From assembly GCA_963971535.1 (NCBI GenBank), contig OZ020598.1:90316520-90380519 (forward strand): 64,000 nt of DNA, in the 5' to 3' direction. This stretch comes from Notolepis coatsorum. Its lineage: Eukaryota > Chordata > Actinopteri > Aulopiformes > Paralepididae. The notes below the pieces were generated by a model. The model did no database searches and was not told the DNA's origin. It saw only the letters and a list, made by a program, of their open reading frames with translations. Positions 45,401 through 57,537 of the stretch are shown piece by piece; the stretch's first letter is position 1, and each line of letters opens with the position of its first letter. The position numbers and the translations under genes are program-made.

Positions 45401-46763
45401 CTATCGAGACCTCCCCCTCCATTGACTTTACTTGTTGTTTCGATAACGACGGTAATTCAATCTTGTTGAAGAACGCGTCCATTTTTACCTGATCCACCGC
45501 CGCCTGTGGGGTATATAAATCCTGGTAAAAGCACCTGAAAACATAATTAATTTCCTTTTTGTCCGTAATAATTTTGTCATTCTTATTACGAATTGAGGAT
45601 ATAATACTTTGATTTTGCATTTGTTTAACCCGATTTGCTAGTATTTTACCCGCTCTCTCCCCTTGTTCATAATATCTTTGGTTGGTCCTAAATAAAGCAT
45701 AATCAGCCTTTTTTTGGTATATGTTGTTCAATTCATATTTGGATTTGTTCAAATTTCTCCACGTTTCTGGGTCTGGTCTCTGACTGTGCTGTTTCGAGAG
45801 TGCTTTAATTTCCTCGTCCAATGCTGTCATTTTTTGTTTCTCTGCCCTTTTTAGTATTGCACTGTATTGTATGAGTCGTCCTCTCATGTATGCTTTACAT
45901 GTGTCCCACATTATGCCACTATCATCTATTGACCCTTCATTAAGTTCCCAGAATTCCTTAAATATAGTTATAATGTATGCACATGACACCTCATCATTCA
46001 ACATTAGGTTATTGAATCGCCATCTCCGAGACCGTTGCCCCTCCTCTATGGATGTGATTACCAAATCAACCGGAGCATGATCAGATATTACAATGTTCCC
46101 TATCCTACTATCTGCTATTTGTTTTACCAGTGCGCTAGAGATCAGGAAATAGTCAATTCTAGAGTATGAGGCATGTGGGTGAGAGTAAAACGTGTAGTCT
46201 CTTTCCTGTGGGTTCAGAACCCTCCAAATATCAACTAGACCCAATTCCTCTACCAGTACACCGACCGCAAGTCTCCCTGCGTTGTCAGCGGTCCTGGGTT
46301 GAGATGACTTGTCCAGCAAGGTGTTTCCAACCAGGTTGAAGTCCCCCCCTATGATTACGTTGCTATTCCCTATCTTCCTAATCACCTCACATACTTCATG
46401 AAAAAAGTCTGAGGACGACACGTTGGGCGCATATATATTAGCTAATGTAGTTCTCTGTCCCTCCAAATCAGCATCCAATATAACCCATCTCCCCTCATCA
46501 TGTGAGAAACTGTTGTGCACCTTAATGTCTATGTTTTTTCTCACTAATATTGCCACCCCCCTCTTCCTAGAAGAGAACGTACTATAGAATATTTGTCCCA
46601 CCCAATCCCTCTTAAGCTTGGCCGACTCTTCCTCATTCAGGTGTGATTCTTGAATTAGTGCAATATCCGTCTTTTTTTGTTTCAAGAACGTCAGTATTTT
46701 TTTTCTCTTAATGGGATGATGACATCCGTCTATATTCCACGATACTATTTTAATCAGCCCCAT
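42484..46763 (-). pseudogene. L1 ORF2, one stop and one SINE insertion
   Basis: The 1084-residue frame to 43509 carries an endonuclease (IVSWNIDGCHHPIKR, QESHL, GGDFNL, SRIDYF, SDHAPVD) and RT (AFDKVEFAFLFHTLE, RQGSPLSPQMFALF, catalytic YADDILLVS). After a TAA at 43509-43511 the frame continues with the Cys/His motif (CWRCEKETGTLLHMLYEC), is interrupted by the SINE at 42637-43132, and resumes to a stop at 42484. Ignoring the SINE and one TSD, length is about 1256 codons, right for L1 ORF2. Confidence 0.9.
42637..43132 (+). mobile_element. tRNA-derived SINE (~500 bp) with 13-bp TSD
   Basis: TSD TAATATCAACAGG at 42624-42636 and 43133-43145. The head GGTTAGGTGGCCGAGCGG is a Leu/Ser-type tRNA A-box region and CTGTTCGAATCC a B box; body of about 350 bp; 3' part GGGATGGGAGAAAAATCGG and a poly-A. 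It shares the 3' tail with the SINE at 58.3 kb. Confidence 0.85.
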
Positions 46764-47944
46764 ATCCCTTGTAATGTATTTCCCCTGTGCATTCCTGCAC
46801 GTAGTGCTTCTATGTCTGGGGCGCTATATCCCATATTCGTTTAGTCAGTTTTAGTCAACTAAATGTCTGAGCATTTTAGTCTTAGTCAGTTTTTGTCTCA
46901 ATTTTGTCTTTTTTGTTTTAGTCTAGATTTAGTTGACGAAAACGGATGACATTTTTGTCTATTTTTAGTTAATGTACTAAAAAAATTTATATTATATAAA
47001 TGATAAAACTTTTTTTTTCTTTTCTTTTTTTACAGCTACTGTTTTATAGATACTGTTTTTTAGTAATAACTAGAAAGTAATGGTATTTATTCAACAACAG
47101 GTGGTTGTATTAGTATTAGTATAATTAAATGACAACTATGCTCAACTATGCTTCACCCACGGAAAGGTTGTTGGCACATTGGTTCCACACGGACGTTACA
47201 CATTGTTGCGCACTTCCTATCCAGTCGGCTCCGGTGGTTCAGTTAGCTCCTAGCAGAGGCACTGTTGTGATTTTTAATGCAAAATAAATATTCAACATTC
47301 TCCTTTGAGACTCCGCCTCAGACTCTTATCATTTGGCACTAAAAGCTAAACATTGTCACCGGTATGGCTGATTGTGTGCAGTTAGCCACATTAGCGTGAG
47401 CTAGCTTAGCCACTAGCTAACGCGATCTAGATGGAAATACAAACAATGTAACGTTACTGGTGACAAAGTTATTTACCTTGGAATACTCCTTTGCCAACTT
47501 GCTGTACTTTGCTTGCAGGTCTGCAGCTGGATTATGAATAGTCCCAACTTTAGCCAAGGTAACGTTAAGCTAAAACTAGCTTTTCAAATAGCTCCAGCTA
47601 ATGCTAATAACACAGAGCTCCCGTCAGCCGTCACACTGTTCTGTCGGGATGATGGCATTAAGAAAAGTTATAATTAGTTTGTCTCGTCTTGTTTTAGTCA
47701 ACAATATCAACATACATGAAGAGAAATTTCGTCCTGGTTTTTATAAATTACATTTTTGTGTCGTCAGTTGTGGTCAACGATATTTAATAAACTATTTAGT
47801 CTCGTTAGCGTCACATGGTATTCAATAACGTGACGTCACGTCTCGTTGTCGTCATGAAAAAAACCTTTGTTGATGAACATCTTTCGTCATCAATTTAGTC
47901 AACAAAATTAACATATACTGTAGATACAATTTAAAAATCCCCAC

Positions 47945-48507
47945 ATGGAAAAGGAAACAATGTCCTGTACAATCCTTAATGAACTGCGTCTGGAGGGAAG
48001 GTTCTGTGATGTGGTTATTAAAGGGGAACTATCTTATAAATGGCCTTTTTGAGTGTTTAGCATTGTTTCCTAGCTATGTGAACTTATATTAATATGATCT
48101 ATGTCTCAAAATTCTCATATTGGCGCATTCTTCCAATTCTCCTCTCACAATATTCACCCTCACTGAACTGAGTCATTTGAAAATGTGCCCTATATGTGAT
48201 GTCATAAAGACACCGCTGCATGTTAATGTTCAGGCGGGGCCGGCCCGGCGCAGTGGTTTAGGAGCCCAGGCTCAAAACAGCTCGAGATCTTGAGGTAGAA
48301 AAATGCTGTTTTTGAGGACTTGATTAGAAATACAAAACAATGAATAAAAAAAATATATATATTACAGAGGTGTTCCATAGACTCACAGGAATTGTGTAAA
48401 AGTGCCCAAATAGTGAAAGAAATAGTAAAATAGTTCCCCTTTAAAGTCAACAGCACTGAGTTTAATGCCCACAAGGCAATCCTGTGTGGCTGCAGCGCCT
48501 ATTTCAG
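47945..48507 (+). pseudogene. klhl10-like first coding exon, copy 2, split by a MITE
   Basis: Exon parts 47945-48021 and 48441-48507 match the other copies and together keep the donor GTAAGT, but a 419-bp TTAA element lies in the middle, bringing stops. Its protein residues are those of copies 3/4 (HKAIL, CSAYF). It is unlikely to act as a normal first exon unless the insertion is removed as an intron. Confidence 0.85.
48022..48440. mobile_element. TTAA-target MITE (AGGGGAACTAT), 419 bp
   Basis: TTAA at 48018-48021 and 48441-48444; ends AGGGGAACTAT and ATAGTTCCCCT. The empty site is visible in the other exon copies (ATTAAAGTC). Confidence 0.85.
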
Positions 48508-48845
48508 GTAAGTTTAGCTTGGTTCAGGTTAGCTTGGTTCAGGTTAGCTTGGTTAGTAAAAAGATACTATACTGTAATTAATTATTATCTTTATTTTATC
48601 GTCTTATCTTTCTTTATTTCTATTATTTTTACTTAAATATTTTATTATCATTGTTATCATTGTTTTATGTATTTTTTTAAATACTTTTTTTTGTTCTTTT
48701 TTAATGTCTTATTTTAGTGTTATTACATTTGTTTTATTGTTTACTATCTAATTAAGCTATTTTATTATTTTAACTATTTATTATTTTATTTGTAATTATT
48801 TTATTGTCTTATGTTATTGTCTTACTGTTTGTCTTATTTAGCTAC
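48508..48845 (+). repeat. AT-rich intron part of klhl10 unit 2 (continues at 55184)
   Basis: Same as after copy 1; broken at GCTAC by the BEL/Pao element and resumed at 55184-55508. Confidence 0.8.
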
Positions 48846-49985
48846 TGTTGTGAAGGGCCAGATTAAAGTTGAGAATCTACATTTATTGTTTTATATACTT
48901 TGTATATTATTTATATATACACGGTATATCCCTTTACCTACGTTCAAACCAGAGTAATATTCGCTCTCCTTATTGGATAGCGCCCTAGGCTCCAGGCAGT
49001 CTCACACTCAGACAGGTGCAAGGGGCGAGTTTGGGGCATGTCAGAACATGCCTTTGGCAGTGTATTGATTCAGGACCAAAGTGGTTAGGTTTGGAACTAG
49101 ATAATCACTTAAGTATAAATACGCCGCAGGTGTGCCCAGCAGTAGTTCATTCAGTTCGTCTAAAGCAGCAGTGTGACAAGTTCGGTAACATTGAAGTGAG
49201 CAACCGTGCGTTTAGAACATGTGCGAATAGAATAGTAAAAGTGTCAGAGTTTAGTGAAGTAACGTCAAGTTCGACCTAGTTTAATGTGAAGTATAGTACA
49301 CAGGAGAATCGGTGTCGGCGATTGCAGAACCATTACTGGTTGGATTATATTGATTTGGAACGTGGTACCCGGAGAAGAGCATCGTTGATTTCCACTATCG
49401 TTTGGGATTCAACCTCGTGAGGATTACAACTCGGGTCGGCCTCGTGGACGGGGCTGGCTAGCTGTCATCAATGCTGTCGAGCATCTGGATTACAATTATT
49501 ACTTTGCTGCTGATCAAGGGAGTTTACAAGGACCGACTCCTGTACCTGGAGTCTCTTTATTCCTCATTGAATCAGACGGAGTACCCGAACATTCCTCTAC
49601 CCTCCAGGCCTTACACCCCCGGAGGGAACCCATTGTCTCAGTCGGTACCAGTGTTGCCCTATATAGTTGCTACTATACGACAGGTGGTGTCAACTTAGAC
49701 CCATCGTAGGATTCCTGCTATTCTTAGTGACTCATGCTATTGACTGACTTTACGCATATTCTTCGCCATACAAGCGCGACCCTAATTCTCATTCTGTAAC
49801 CTAACGTTGCCTAATAATAATAAATTACCCTCAAATACTATTTCTTTGTCAATGCCGTATTCTTGCGGGTGTTCACCATCTATATTTGATGTACTGTCTG
49901 GCCAGTAATTAAAGTACATAACTAGCAGTGGTTTAATCTATCACAATCTTTAATACAGTCAGGGTTTTGTAACCCCTCAGTTACA
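48846..49985 (+). repeat. BEL/Pao 5' LTR
   Basis: Matches 54039-55178 with differences at about 49022-49025, 48996, 49124, 49315 and 49868. TATAAATA at 49112 is a likely promoter box. It contains an AATAATAATAAATTA stretch near 49812. Confidence 0.95.
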
Positions 49986-50043
49986 ATTGGTCCTTCAAGC
50001 CGGAGGGTATCAGTGTAATATTTAATATAATATTAATATTGAC

Positions 50044-51227
50044 ATGGCCAGCGGTGAACACTCTCCAAGCGGCTCCCCCAAGCTAGAACGCCTGCAGCGC
50101 AAACGTCAGCTACCTTCATATCTGGAGGACTTCGCTTTCGTTTTACCCCCTAGCTTATCTAAACAGACGTTAAATACGAATACAACGGATAGTTTAAGCA
50201 TGCCCACTCCTATCGACTTGGCGGCCCCGCCAGTAGAGACCCCAGAGGGTTCAAACAAAACTGACTTAGCTCACGGGGGGACCAAGCGGGACATGACGTG
50301 ACTATACCTCCAGACAGCGTCACCGGTATAGACCCCGGAGCGCTCCAGGATAAAGAAAGCGCTCCAGGGATAGACCCCGGTGCACAACCAACCCAAGAGC
50401 GCGCACCCGAGACAGACCTCGGCGCGCAACCAAGAGAAGAGTACCGCGCTCAGGGGATAGACCTCGGAGCGCGCCAGGAGAACAGGTCTCCACCAAGCCC
50501 TGTCTGCGCCCGATCACCTCCGTCAGTGTCATCCCCCAGCGAGGCGGACCAGAGACTGGCGCAAGCCTTGATCGCCACGCTGACAGCTTCAACCGAAAGA
50601 GACCGACTCCAGGGTGAGCGCGACCATCTCCAAGCACAGACGCTTAGTGAGCGCGAACACTCTGCAGCGGAACGAGAGCGCCTCCACGCGCAACTCCAAG
50701 CACAAGCCCTTAGTGAGCGCGAACACTCTGCAGTGGAACGAGAACGCATCCGACTAGAAGAGAGTCGCCTCCAGGCTGACGCAGCGATGACCATCAGACT
50801 GGAAGAGAGGCGCCTCCAGGCTGAAGAAACCATTCAGCGAGACCGTACCAATGCACAGCACGAGGCGGAACGAGACCGCGCCAATGCACAGCGCGACGCC
50901 GCCAATGCACAGCGCGAAGCGGAGCGGGACCGCCTGCAGGCGCAGATGATAGAACAATTGATCCAGAGGGCTACCCCCCACTCCTCCACACGGAGCTCCC
51001 GGAGATCATCACGACACGGGTCGAGGGCACCTTCCCCTCCCCGACACATCTACACGGGACCCAGCCAGCAGGAAGAACCTGCCTACGTCGCCGAGCCCCC
51101 TCCGCAACCAGTCTACACGGGACCCAGCCAGCAGGAAGAACCTGCCTACGTCGCCGAGCCCCTCCCCGACCGGTCTATACGGGACCCAGCCAACGGGAAG
51201 ATCCCGCCTACGTCGCCGAGAAACTAA
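50044..51227 (+). pseudogene. BEL/Pao gag N-terminal region, two -1 frame changes
   Basis: Frame 50044-50301 (85 aa) gives way to the frame from 50298 (309 aa), dominated by a charged coiled coil with RERERLQAQ-type heptads and then tandem YTGPSQQEEPAYVAEP repeats. A base missing around 51163-51172 moves the third repeat into the next frame. Confidence 0.75.
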
Positions 51228-53944
51228 CTAGAAGACTCCAGAACCTAGCGGAGGAAGAGGAGGGATATCAAGCCCACCAGCACGAACCTACTTTGGACCA
51301 GGAGGCCCAGTACAGCCCCGACCTCAGCCCCGAGTCACTGCGCTACAAACCCCCGACCCAAACCAAGGTTGAGTTTAATACACAGCCAGCACCGAGGAGC
51401 AGCACCTGGGGGCCCGGCCTCTGGTACCCACCCAGCACTAACCCACGACCCCACGTACGGGGAGACTCGCCCAGGAGGCCTCTCCCCCTACGCTCATCGG
51501 TGTCCCAGCCATCCATGGCATCTTACCTTGGCGCACCGACGTTCCCAGACTTTACGCGCGAGGACAGAGCACAGTACACGGAATTACGCATGTGTTTGGA
51601 GACTATGATGTCCGATGTCCACGACGAGTCGTACAAATATGCCATCCTCCTCAAGCATCTCAAGGTGCCCAGAGCGCATAACATAGCGCTGGCATATTCC
51701 AACTCAAGCACCCCATACTCCGCGGCTCTGGTGGCCCTCGACCAGCGTTATGGACGCATATGGGATTACGTGATCCAAGAAATACGAGATATCGACCGCC
51801 TCCCCCCAGCCAAAGACAATAGAGCACTAGATGACCTCTCCATCAAGGTACAATCCCTCGTGGGGATGCTGGGGTCACAAAAGGAGAAGGGGAGACATGA
51901 ACTGTATGCAAATTCTAACGTGGAGCGGATACTGGAGAAGCTCCCTCCAGCCCGTCAAGAGCATTTTCGGCGGCAGAGAGACCACAGTGACCCCAACGGC
52001 CCAGAACCATCCCTCCTAGACCTAGCTGATTTCCTCGCCAGGGAGGTCAGCAGTCTACGACTGGACACATTCGTGTGGAGTGACTCTAGCCCTAGAGATG
52101 GACCGCGGAGGTTCAATGACAACCGCCGGTCCGTGACAGTTATGCACCAAGCCGAGGTTGAGCCACGGCAGACGAGCCACAACACCCACGTCAAGGAGAA
52201 GTGGAAGGCTGTCTGTCAGTACTGTGAAAATGAACATTGGCTGTCTCAATGTGACACCTTCAAGAGGCTGACCGCTGATGAGGTGAGTCAGTGGATCAAA
52301 GTAAACCGCCGCTGCTTCCGCTGCGCACGCAGCCATATGGCAGCTGAGTGCCGCCTAAAGAAAAGATGCAGCAAGTGCGACGGCGCCCACCTGGAGGTCC
52401 TGCACGACAGCAACAAGCGTCCACCAGGACAACCAAGTAGGCCCGTCACGGTGATGTATCAGGCCGAGGCGGTGTCACCACAGACCAGTCCTGAAACCAC
52501 CCCCTGGTGTCCCGACTGTCGCAGCAGACACAGGGACCCACAGTGCCACCCGTACTACCCCGAGTCGGTGCCACCACCGCCGAGTTACAACTCCCCCGCC
52601 AGAGAGGAATGGGAGATCGTCTGTACTTACTGCGACGGCGGACACTGGCTGGCACAGTGCGACGAATACAAGACACTGAACCCCGTCCAAATTGATCAGT
52701 GGCGTGAGGCGGACCAGGCGGGCGCCGCTCACCGCGCATCACTGTGCGGGGCCCACCAGCGAAGATTAGCCAAACAAGGCAACCGACCAACAGGAGTGCT
52801 CCACATAGACCCCAAGCATAGCGGGACCCCCCGAGTGCTCATCAAAGTGGTCAGAGTGCTCCTGAGCTACGAGGACAAGGTCATGGACACTTACGCCGTC
52901 CTAGATGATGGGTCTGAAAAGACTCTCCTCTTCGCTTCCGCCGCAGCCCAGTTGGGCCTGCGGGGTAACAAAGAAACAATGACAATCCGTACTATTCAGC
53001 GAGACCTGAAAACCATAAAGGGCAAGAACGTCTCATTCAAAATAGCAGCGGTCGGGCAGCCCGAGAAGCGGTACAGCATCACTAAAGCATTTACAGGCCA
53101 TGACATAGGTCTGTCAAGCTACAACTACCCCATCCCACAGCTGATGGCGAAGTACGAGCACCTACGCAGACTACCTATACCGCTTATCGACGACGCCACA
53201 CCGACCCTGCTCATAGGCTCCGACCACGCGGACCTCCTTGTCCCAATCGAGGCGGCCCACATCGGACCTAAAGGATGCCCAGTCGCGGTTCAGACCCGAC
53301 TGGGGTGGACGCTCCAGGGCCCCCTCTACGGACTTGACAGTCAACCCACGTCTACACGCTGCCTGCACACAAAGGTGAGCGACACCGGCCACTCTCTCGT
53401 ACAGCCCGTTGAGAGGCTATTGACATTAGACGAGAAGCCTGTGAGAGAACCGTGGGCTCAAGAAGAGGGAGTTCCGAACTCCACCCCCCTCAGCTGCGCT
53501 CCAAGCGACGTAGCTGACCTCGAACCCAGCACCCCAAACGACTTCTTGATGGGGCGGCCGGAACCAGCCCCTCCTCAGACGGGGTACAGACCGAACAAGA
53601 GGAACAGACGGAGGATGTGGAGACACAGCCAAGCACAGATCAACCAGTCTCAGGCCCGCTTCCTCATAAGCTCCCTACCATCCCTTCCAGCCCGTCAGAA
53701 GCGGGTCAAGGACAGGGACAACTTAAAAGTGGACACAGTCGTTATGATCATAGACCAGTCACTACCCCGAGCTATGTGGCCGGCCGGCCGCGTAAGCAAA
53801 GTGATCACTGGTGCCGACGGGAAGGTCAGAGCGGCAGAAGTTATTGTCCAGGGGCGGACTTACACCCGACCCGTGGCGAGGCTGATAGAGTTGCCAGAGC
53901 TCCCTGACTCCCCTGATGATGACCATGACCCACTGACTTTGTAG
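51171..53944 (+). CDS. BEL/Pao gag-protease fused to the post-integrase domain
   Basis: Open from the last YTGPSQ repeat; a long 883-codon stretch runs from 51293. It holds a Pao-type gag core (YKYAILLKHLKVPRAHNIAL, ALVALDQRYG), three zinc-knuckle-like Cys/His clusters (CQYCENEHWLSQC, CFRCARSHMAAEC, CSKCDGAH), a retropepsin of the DUF1758 type (AVLDDGSEKTLL, about residue 540) and GWTLQGPL. Then, without stop, it passes to the C-terminal domain that follows integrase in BEL/Pao (TPNDFLMGR, RDNLKVDTVVMI, WPAGRVSKV, RPVARLIELP; DUF5641-like). The fusion point is about residues 715-755 of the 883. About 2.5-3 kb of normal pol is missing. Non-autonomous by inference. Confidence 0.85.
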
Positions 53945-54038
53945 ATTACCCTACTCCCCACAACAGACATTGAGCAGTTGACTGGACTATTAATCTGTCT
54001 CCCTTAACTAATTAGGTGCGGACTAATTAGGAGGCGGC

Positions 54039-55178
54039 TGTTGTGAAGGGCCAGATTAAAGTTGAGAATCTACATTTATTGTTTTATATACTTTGTATAT
54101 TATTTATATATACACGGTATATCCCTTTACCTACGTTCAAACCAGAGTAATATTCGCTCTCCTTATTGGATAGCGCCCTAGGCTCCAGGCAGTCTCGCAC
54201 TCAGACAGGTGCAAGAGGCGAGTTTGGGGCATGTCAGAACATGCCTTTGGCAGTGTATTGATTCAGGACCAAAGTGGTTAGGTTTGGAACTAGATAATCA
54301 CTTAAGTATAAATACGGCGCAGGTGTGCCCAGCAGTAGTTCATTCAGTTCGTCTAAAGCAGCAGTGTGACAAGTTCGGTAACATTGAAGTGAGCAACCGT
54401 GCGTTTAGAACATGTGCGAATAGAATAGTAAAAGTGTCAGAGTTTAGTGAAGTAACGTCAAGTTCGACCTAGTTTAATGTGAAGTATAGTACACAGGAGA
54501 ATCGGCGTCGGCGATTGCAGAACCATTACTGGTTGGATTATATTGATTTGGAACGTGGTACCCGGAGAAGAGCATCGTTGATTTCCACTATCGTTTGGGA
54601 TTCAACCTCGTGAGGATTACAACTCGGGTCGGCCTCGTGGACGGGGCTGGCTAGCTGTCATCAATGCTGTCGAGCATCTGGATTACAATTATTACTTTGC
54701 TGCTGATCAAGGGAGTTTACAAGGACCGACTCCTGTACCTGGAGTCTCTTTATTCCTCATTGAATCAGACGGAGTACCCGAACATTCCTCTACCCTCCAG
54801 GCCTTACACCCCCGGAGGGAACCCATTGTCTCAGTCGGTACCAGTGTTGCCCTATATAGTTGCTACTATACGACAGGTGGTGTCAACTTAGACCCATCGT
54901 AGGATTCCTGCTATTCTTAGTGACTCATGCTATTGACTGACTTTACGCATATTCTTCGCCATACAAGCGCGACCCTAATTCTCATTCTGTAACCTAACGT
55001 TGCCTAATAATAATAAATTACCCTCAAATACTATTTCTTTGTCAATGCCGTATTCTTGCTGGTGTTCACCATCTATATTTGATGTACTGTCTGGCCAGTA
55101 ATTAAAGTACATAACTAGCAGTGGTTTAATCTATCACAATCTTTAATACAGTCAGGGTTTTGTAACCCCTCAGTTACA
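54039..55178 (+). repeat. BEL/Pao 3' LTR
   Basis: See 5' LTR; preceded by the purine-rich GGAGGCGGC. Confidence 0.95.
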
Positions 55179-55516
55179 GCTACTTTTACTATTTTATCTA
55201 GTTGTTTTATTACCGTTTTTATCATTTTAATGTCTTATAATTTCCATCCTTTTGGAGTGATTGTAATCATTTTCTTATTTTTTTTTGTCCTTTTCTTAAA
55301 TTTTTAGTGTAAAGCACTTTGAGCTGCAATCTGTATGAATGGTGCTATATAAATAACGTTATTAATTTACATTTATTTTAATTTAAATAAAAAATATATA
55401 TTTTAAGACTTCTAAAGAATGTCATGTTTTTAGACATAATATCTATATTATTCAAATGGGAGCTAAATATATTATACTTTATTATTATATTACATTATAT
55501 TATAATATATAACATT

Positions 55517-55920
55517 TAGGGATGCTCGATATTGGCTTTTTTACCGATACCGATATACCGATATTGTCCAACTCTTAATTTCCGATACCGATATCAACCG
55601 ATATCAACCAATACCGATATATGCAGGGTTTCCCCCCCCCCCCCACCCCCCAAAATGGAATAATTTCAGGTAATTAACATTACATATCTCTTGTTGTGGA
55701 ATTAACACAACATTATGCATACTTTTGACAATAAATAAAAATCAGAGTTTGTTCTTACTTGCTTGCCTGGGTAAATAAAGGTTATAGAAATGTAAAAAAA
55801 AAGAGATTTCTTTTATTTTTTGAATTTTTTTGAAAACCAATACCGATATTTTCCGATATCACATTTTAATGCCGATATCGGCCGATAATATCGGTAGGCC
55901 GATAATATCGGACATCCCTA
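55517..55920. mobile_element. hAT-like MITE-1, copy 2
   Basis: TSD ATAACATT at 55509-55516 and ATAATATT (one change) at 55921-55928. It shows the same GATATCGG-rich interior and C-run. Confidence 0.9.
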
Positions 55921-55946
55921 ATAATATTACATTATATTATATTATA

Positions 55947-56447
55947 TAGGGCTGACCCCGATTAGTCGAATAGTCGACTAATCGATCGAAAGGAGCCGTA
56001 GTCGACTGCCAACGTCTTAGTCGAATGCAAAACAAATAAATAATAATTATAATAATTATTATTATTATTTTTTTATCATTCTTTCCAAAAGAAAAGAGGC
56101 ATAGAAGTGTGGCTAACGCTAATGGTACGCATACCAGAGGCTAACTGCCTAAGAAAACGGGCACAGAGGCACTGAAAGAGGATTTCACCTGTCTAATGAA
56201 CACACTAGACTAGACAAATATCAAGATGTATCCATCAGTGGACCAATTGGTTGCTTTCACAGGGAACAAGAAGCCTTCTGTCGACTCCTTCAGACATTAA
56301 GCACCCCCACAGCCAAAATGGAATGATACAAAAAAATAATAATAATAATAATAATAATTAATTATACTTTAATTTCTTTTGTCGACTATCGGCTAATTTT
56401 GGTGACTACAAGTCAACTATACAAATCCTTAGTCGGGGACAGCCCTA
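55947..56447. mobile_element. hAT-like MITE-2, copy 2
   Basis: TAGGGCTG...CAGCCCTA, flanked by ATATTATA as in copy 1. Uninterrupted and the best reference copy. Confidence 0.9.
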
Positions 56448-56455
56448 ATATTATA

Positions 56456-56728
56456 TCATACATATTATGTATATTATTCAAATAGAACTCAAACATGTTC
56501 GGTTGTGATGTCACAGTATGATGTCACAGTATGATGTCACAGTATGATGTCACAGTATGATGTCATAATCAAACATTGTAGATTCTTCTAGAACATTTGT
56601 GTATCTGGTCAACAATTCTCTCAGAAGATCTCAGATCTCAGTAGACAAGTGAAGATATCACTTGTTGTTTCCGGCTACTTGTCTGTAATCTTGAATATAT
56701 ACTGTAGATAAAATATAAAAATCCCCAC
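56456..56728 (+). promoter_or_regulatory. Upstream region of klhl10 exon copy 3 with five CRE-like repeats
   Basis: TGATGTCA occurs five times (56505-56567), against three upstream of copies 1 and 2. Otherwise closely similar to the other upstream regions. Confidence 0.4.
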
Positions 56729-56868
56729 ATGGAAAAGGAAACAATGTCCTGTACAATCCTTAATGAACTGCGTCTGGAGGGAAGGTTCTGTGATGTGGTT
56801 ATTAAAGTCAACAGCACTGAGTTTAATGCCCACAAGGCAATCCTGTGTGGCTGCAGCGCCTATTTCAG
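56729..56868 (+). CDS. klhl10: klhl10-like first coding exon, copy 3
   Basis: Intact 140-bp open exon with donor GTAAGT, phase 2. Protein as copy 1 but with HKAIL and CSAYF in place of HKNIL and CSTYF. About 6.0 kb upstream of exon 2. Confidence 0.8.
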
Positions 56869-57529
56869 GTAAGTTTAGCTTGGTTCAGGTTAGCTTGGTT
56901 CAGGTTAGCTTGGTTAGTAAAAAGATACTATACTGTAATTAATTATTATCTTTATTTTATTGTCTTATTTTTCTTTATTTCTATTATTTTTACTTAAATA
57001 TTTTATTATCATTGTTATCATTGTTTTATGTATTTTTTTAAATACTTTTTTTGTTCTTTTTTAATGTCTTATTTTAGTGTTATTACATTTTTATTATTGT
57101 TTACTATCTAATTAAGCTATTTTATTATTTTAACTATTTATTATTTTATTTGTAATTATTTTATTGTCTTATGCTATTATCTTACTGTTTGTCTTATTTA
57201 GCTATTTTTACTATTTTATCTAGTTGTTTTATTACCATTTTTATCATTTTAATGTCTTATAATTTCCATCCTTATGGAGTGATTGTAATTATTTTCTTAT
57301 TTTTTTTATCCTTTTCTTAAATTTTTAGTGTAAAGCACTTTGAGCTGCAATCTGTATGAATGGTGCTATATAAATAACGTTATTAATTTACATTTATTTT
57401 AATTTAAATTAAAAATATATATTTTAAGACTTCTAAAGAATGTCATGTTTTTAGACATAATATCTATATTATTTAAATGGGAGCTAAATATATTATACTT
57501 TATTATTATATTACATTATATTATAATAT
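56869..57529 (+). repeat. AT-rich intron part of klhl10 unit 3
   Basis: Same order of motifs as units 1, 2 and 4; uninterrupted, so it is the reference for the unit. Confidence 0.8.
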
Positions 57530-57537
57530 ATAACATT

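Larger units (their letters stand above)
42148..46835 (-). mobile_element. L1-type LINE, truncated just 5' of ORF2, 12-bp TSD
   Basis: TSD TTCGTTTAGTCA at 42136-42147 and 46836-46847; poly-A end at 42148-42174 (T-run). ORF1 is absent. A SINE is inserted in the ORF2 C-terminus. Confidence 0.9.
42033..47914. mobile_element. MITE-3 (AGTGTTAATTTTG), split by an L1
   Basis: Ends CAGTGTTAATTTTGG (left) and CAAAATTAACAT (right) are inverted. The interior is rich in TTTTAGTC words. Compared with other units, about 8 bp of target (TTGAATAT region) is missing rather than duplicated. 46848-47914 is its interior after the L1; the stretch 47100-47800 looks single-copy and has no gene. Confidence 0.65.
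48846..55178 (+). mobile_element. BEL/Pao-type LTR element, internally deleted, 5-bp TSD
   Basis: LTRs 48846-49985 and 54039-55178 (1140 bp each, TGTTGTG...TTACA), TSD GCTAC at 48841-48845 and 55179-55183. TTGGTCCTTCAAGCCGG follows the 5' LTR (primer site position) and a purine tract GGAGGCGGC precedes the 3' LTR. Five base differences between LTRs were counted. It encodes gag and protease, then jumps to a post-integrase domain; RT, RNase H and the integrase core are missing. Confidence 0.9.

Noticed and set aside
49016..49698. Frames of 75-87 residues in the BEL/Pao LTR, repeated at 54209-54891
   Set aside because: LTR-internal, same in both LTRs, no recognisable domain; left out as genes.
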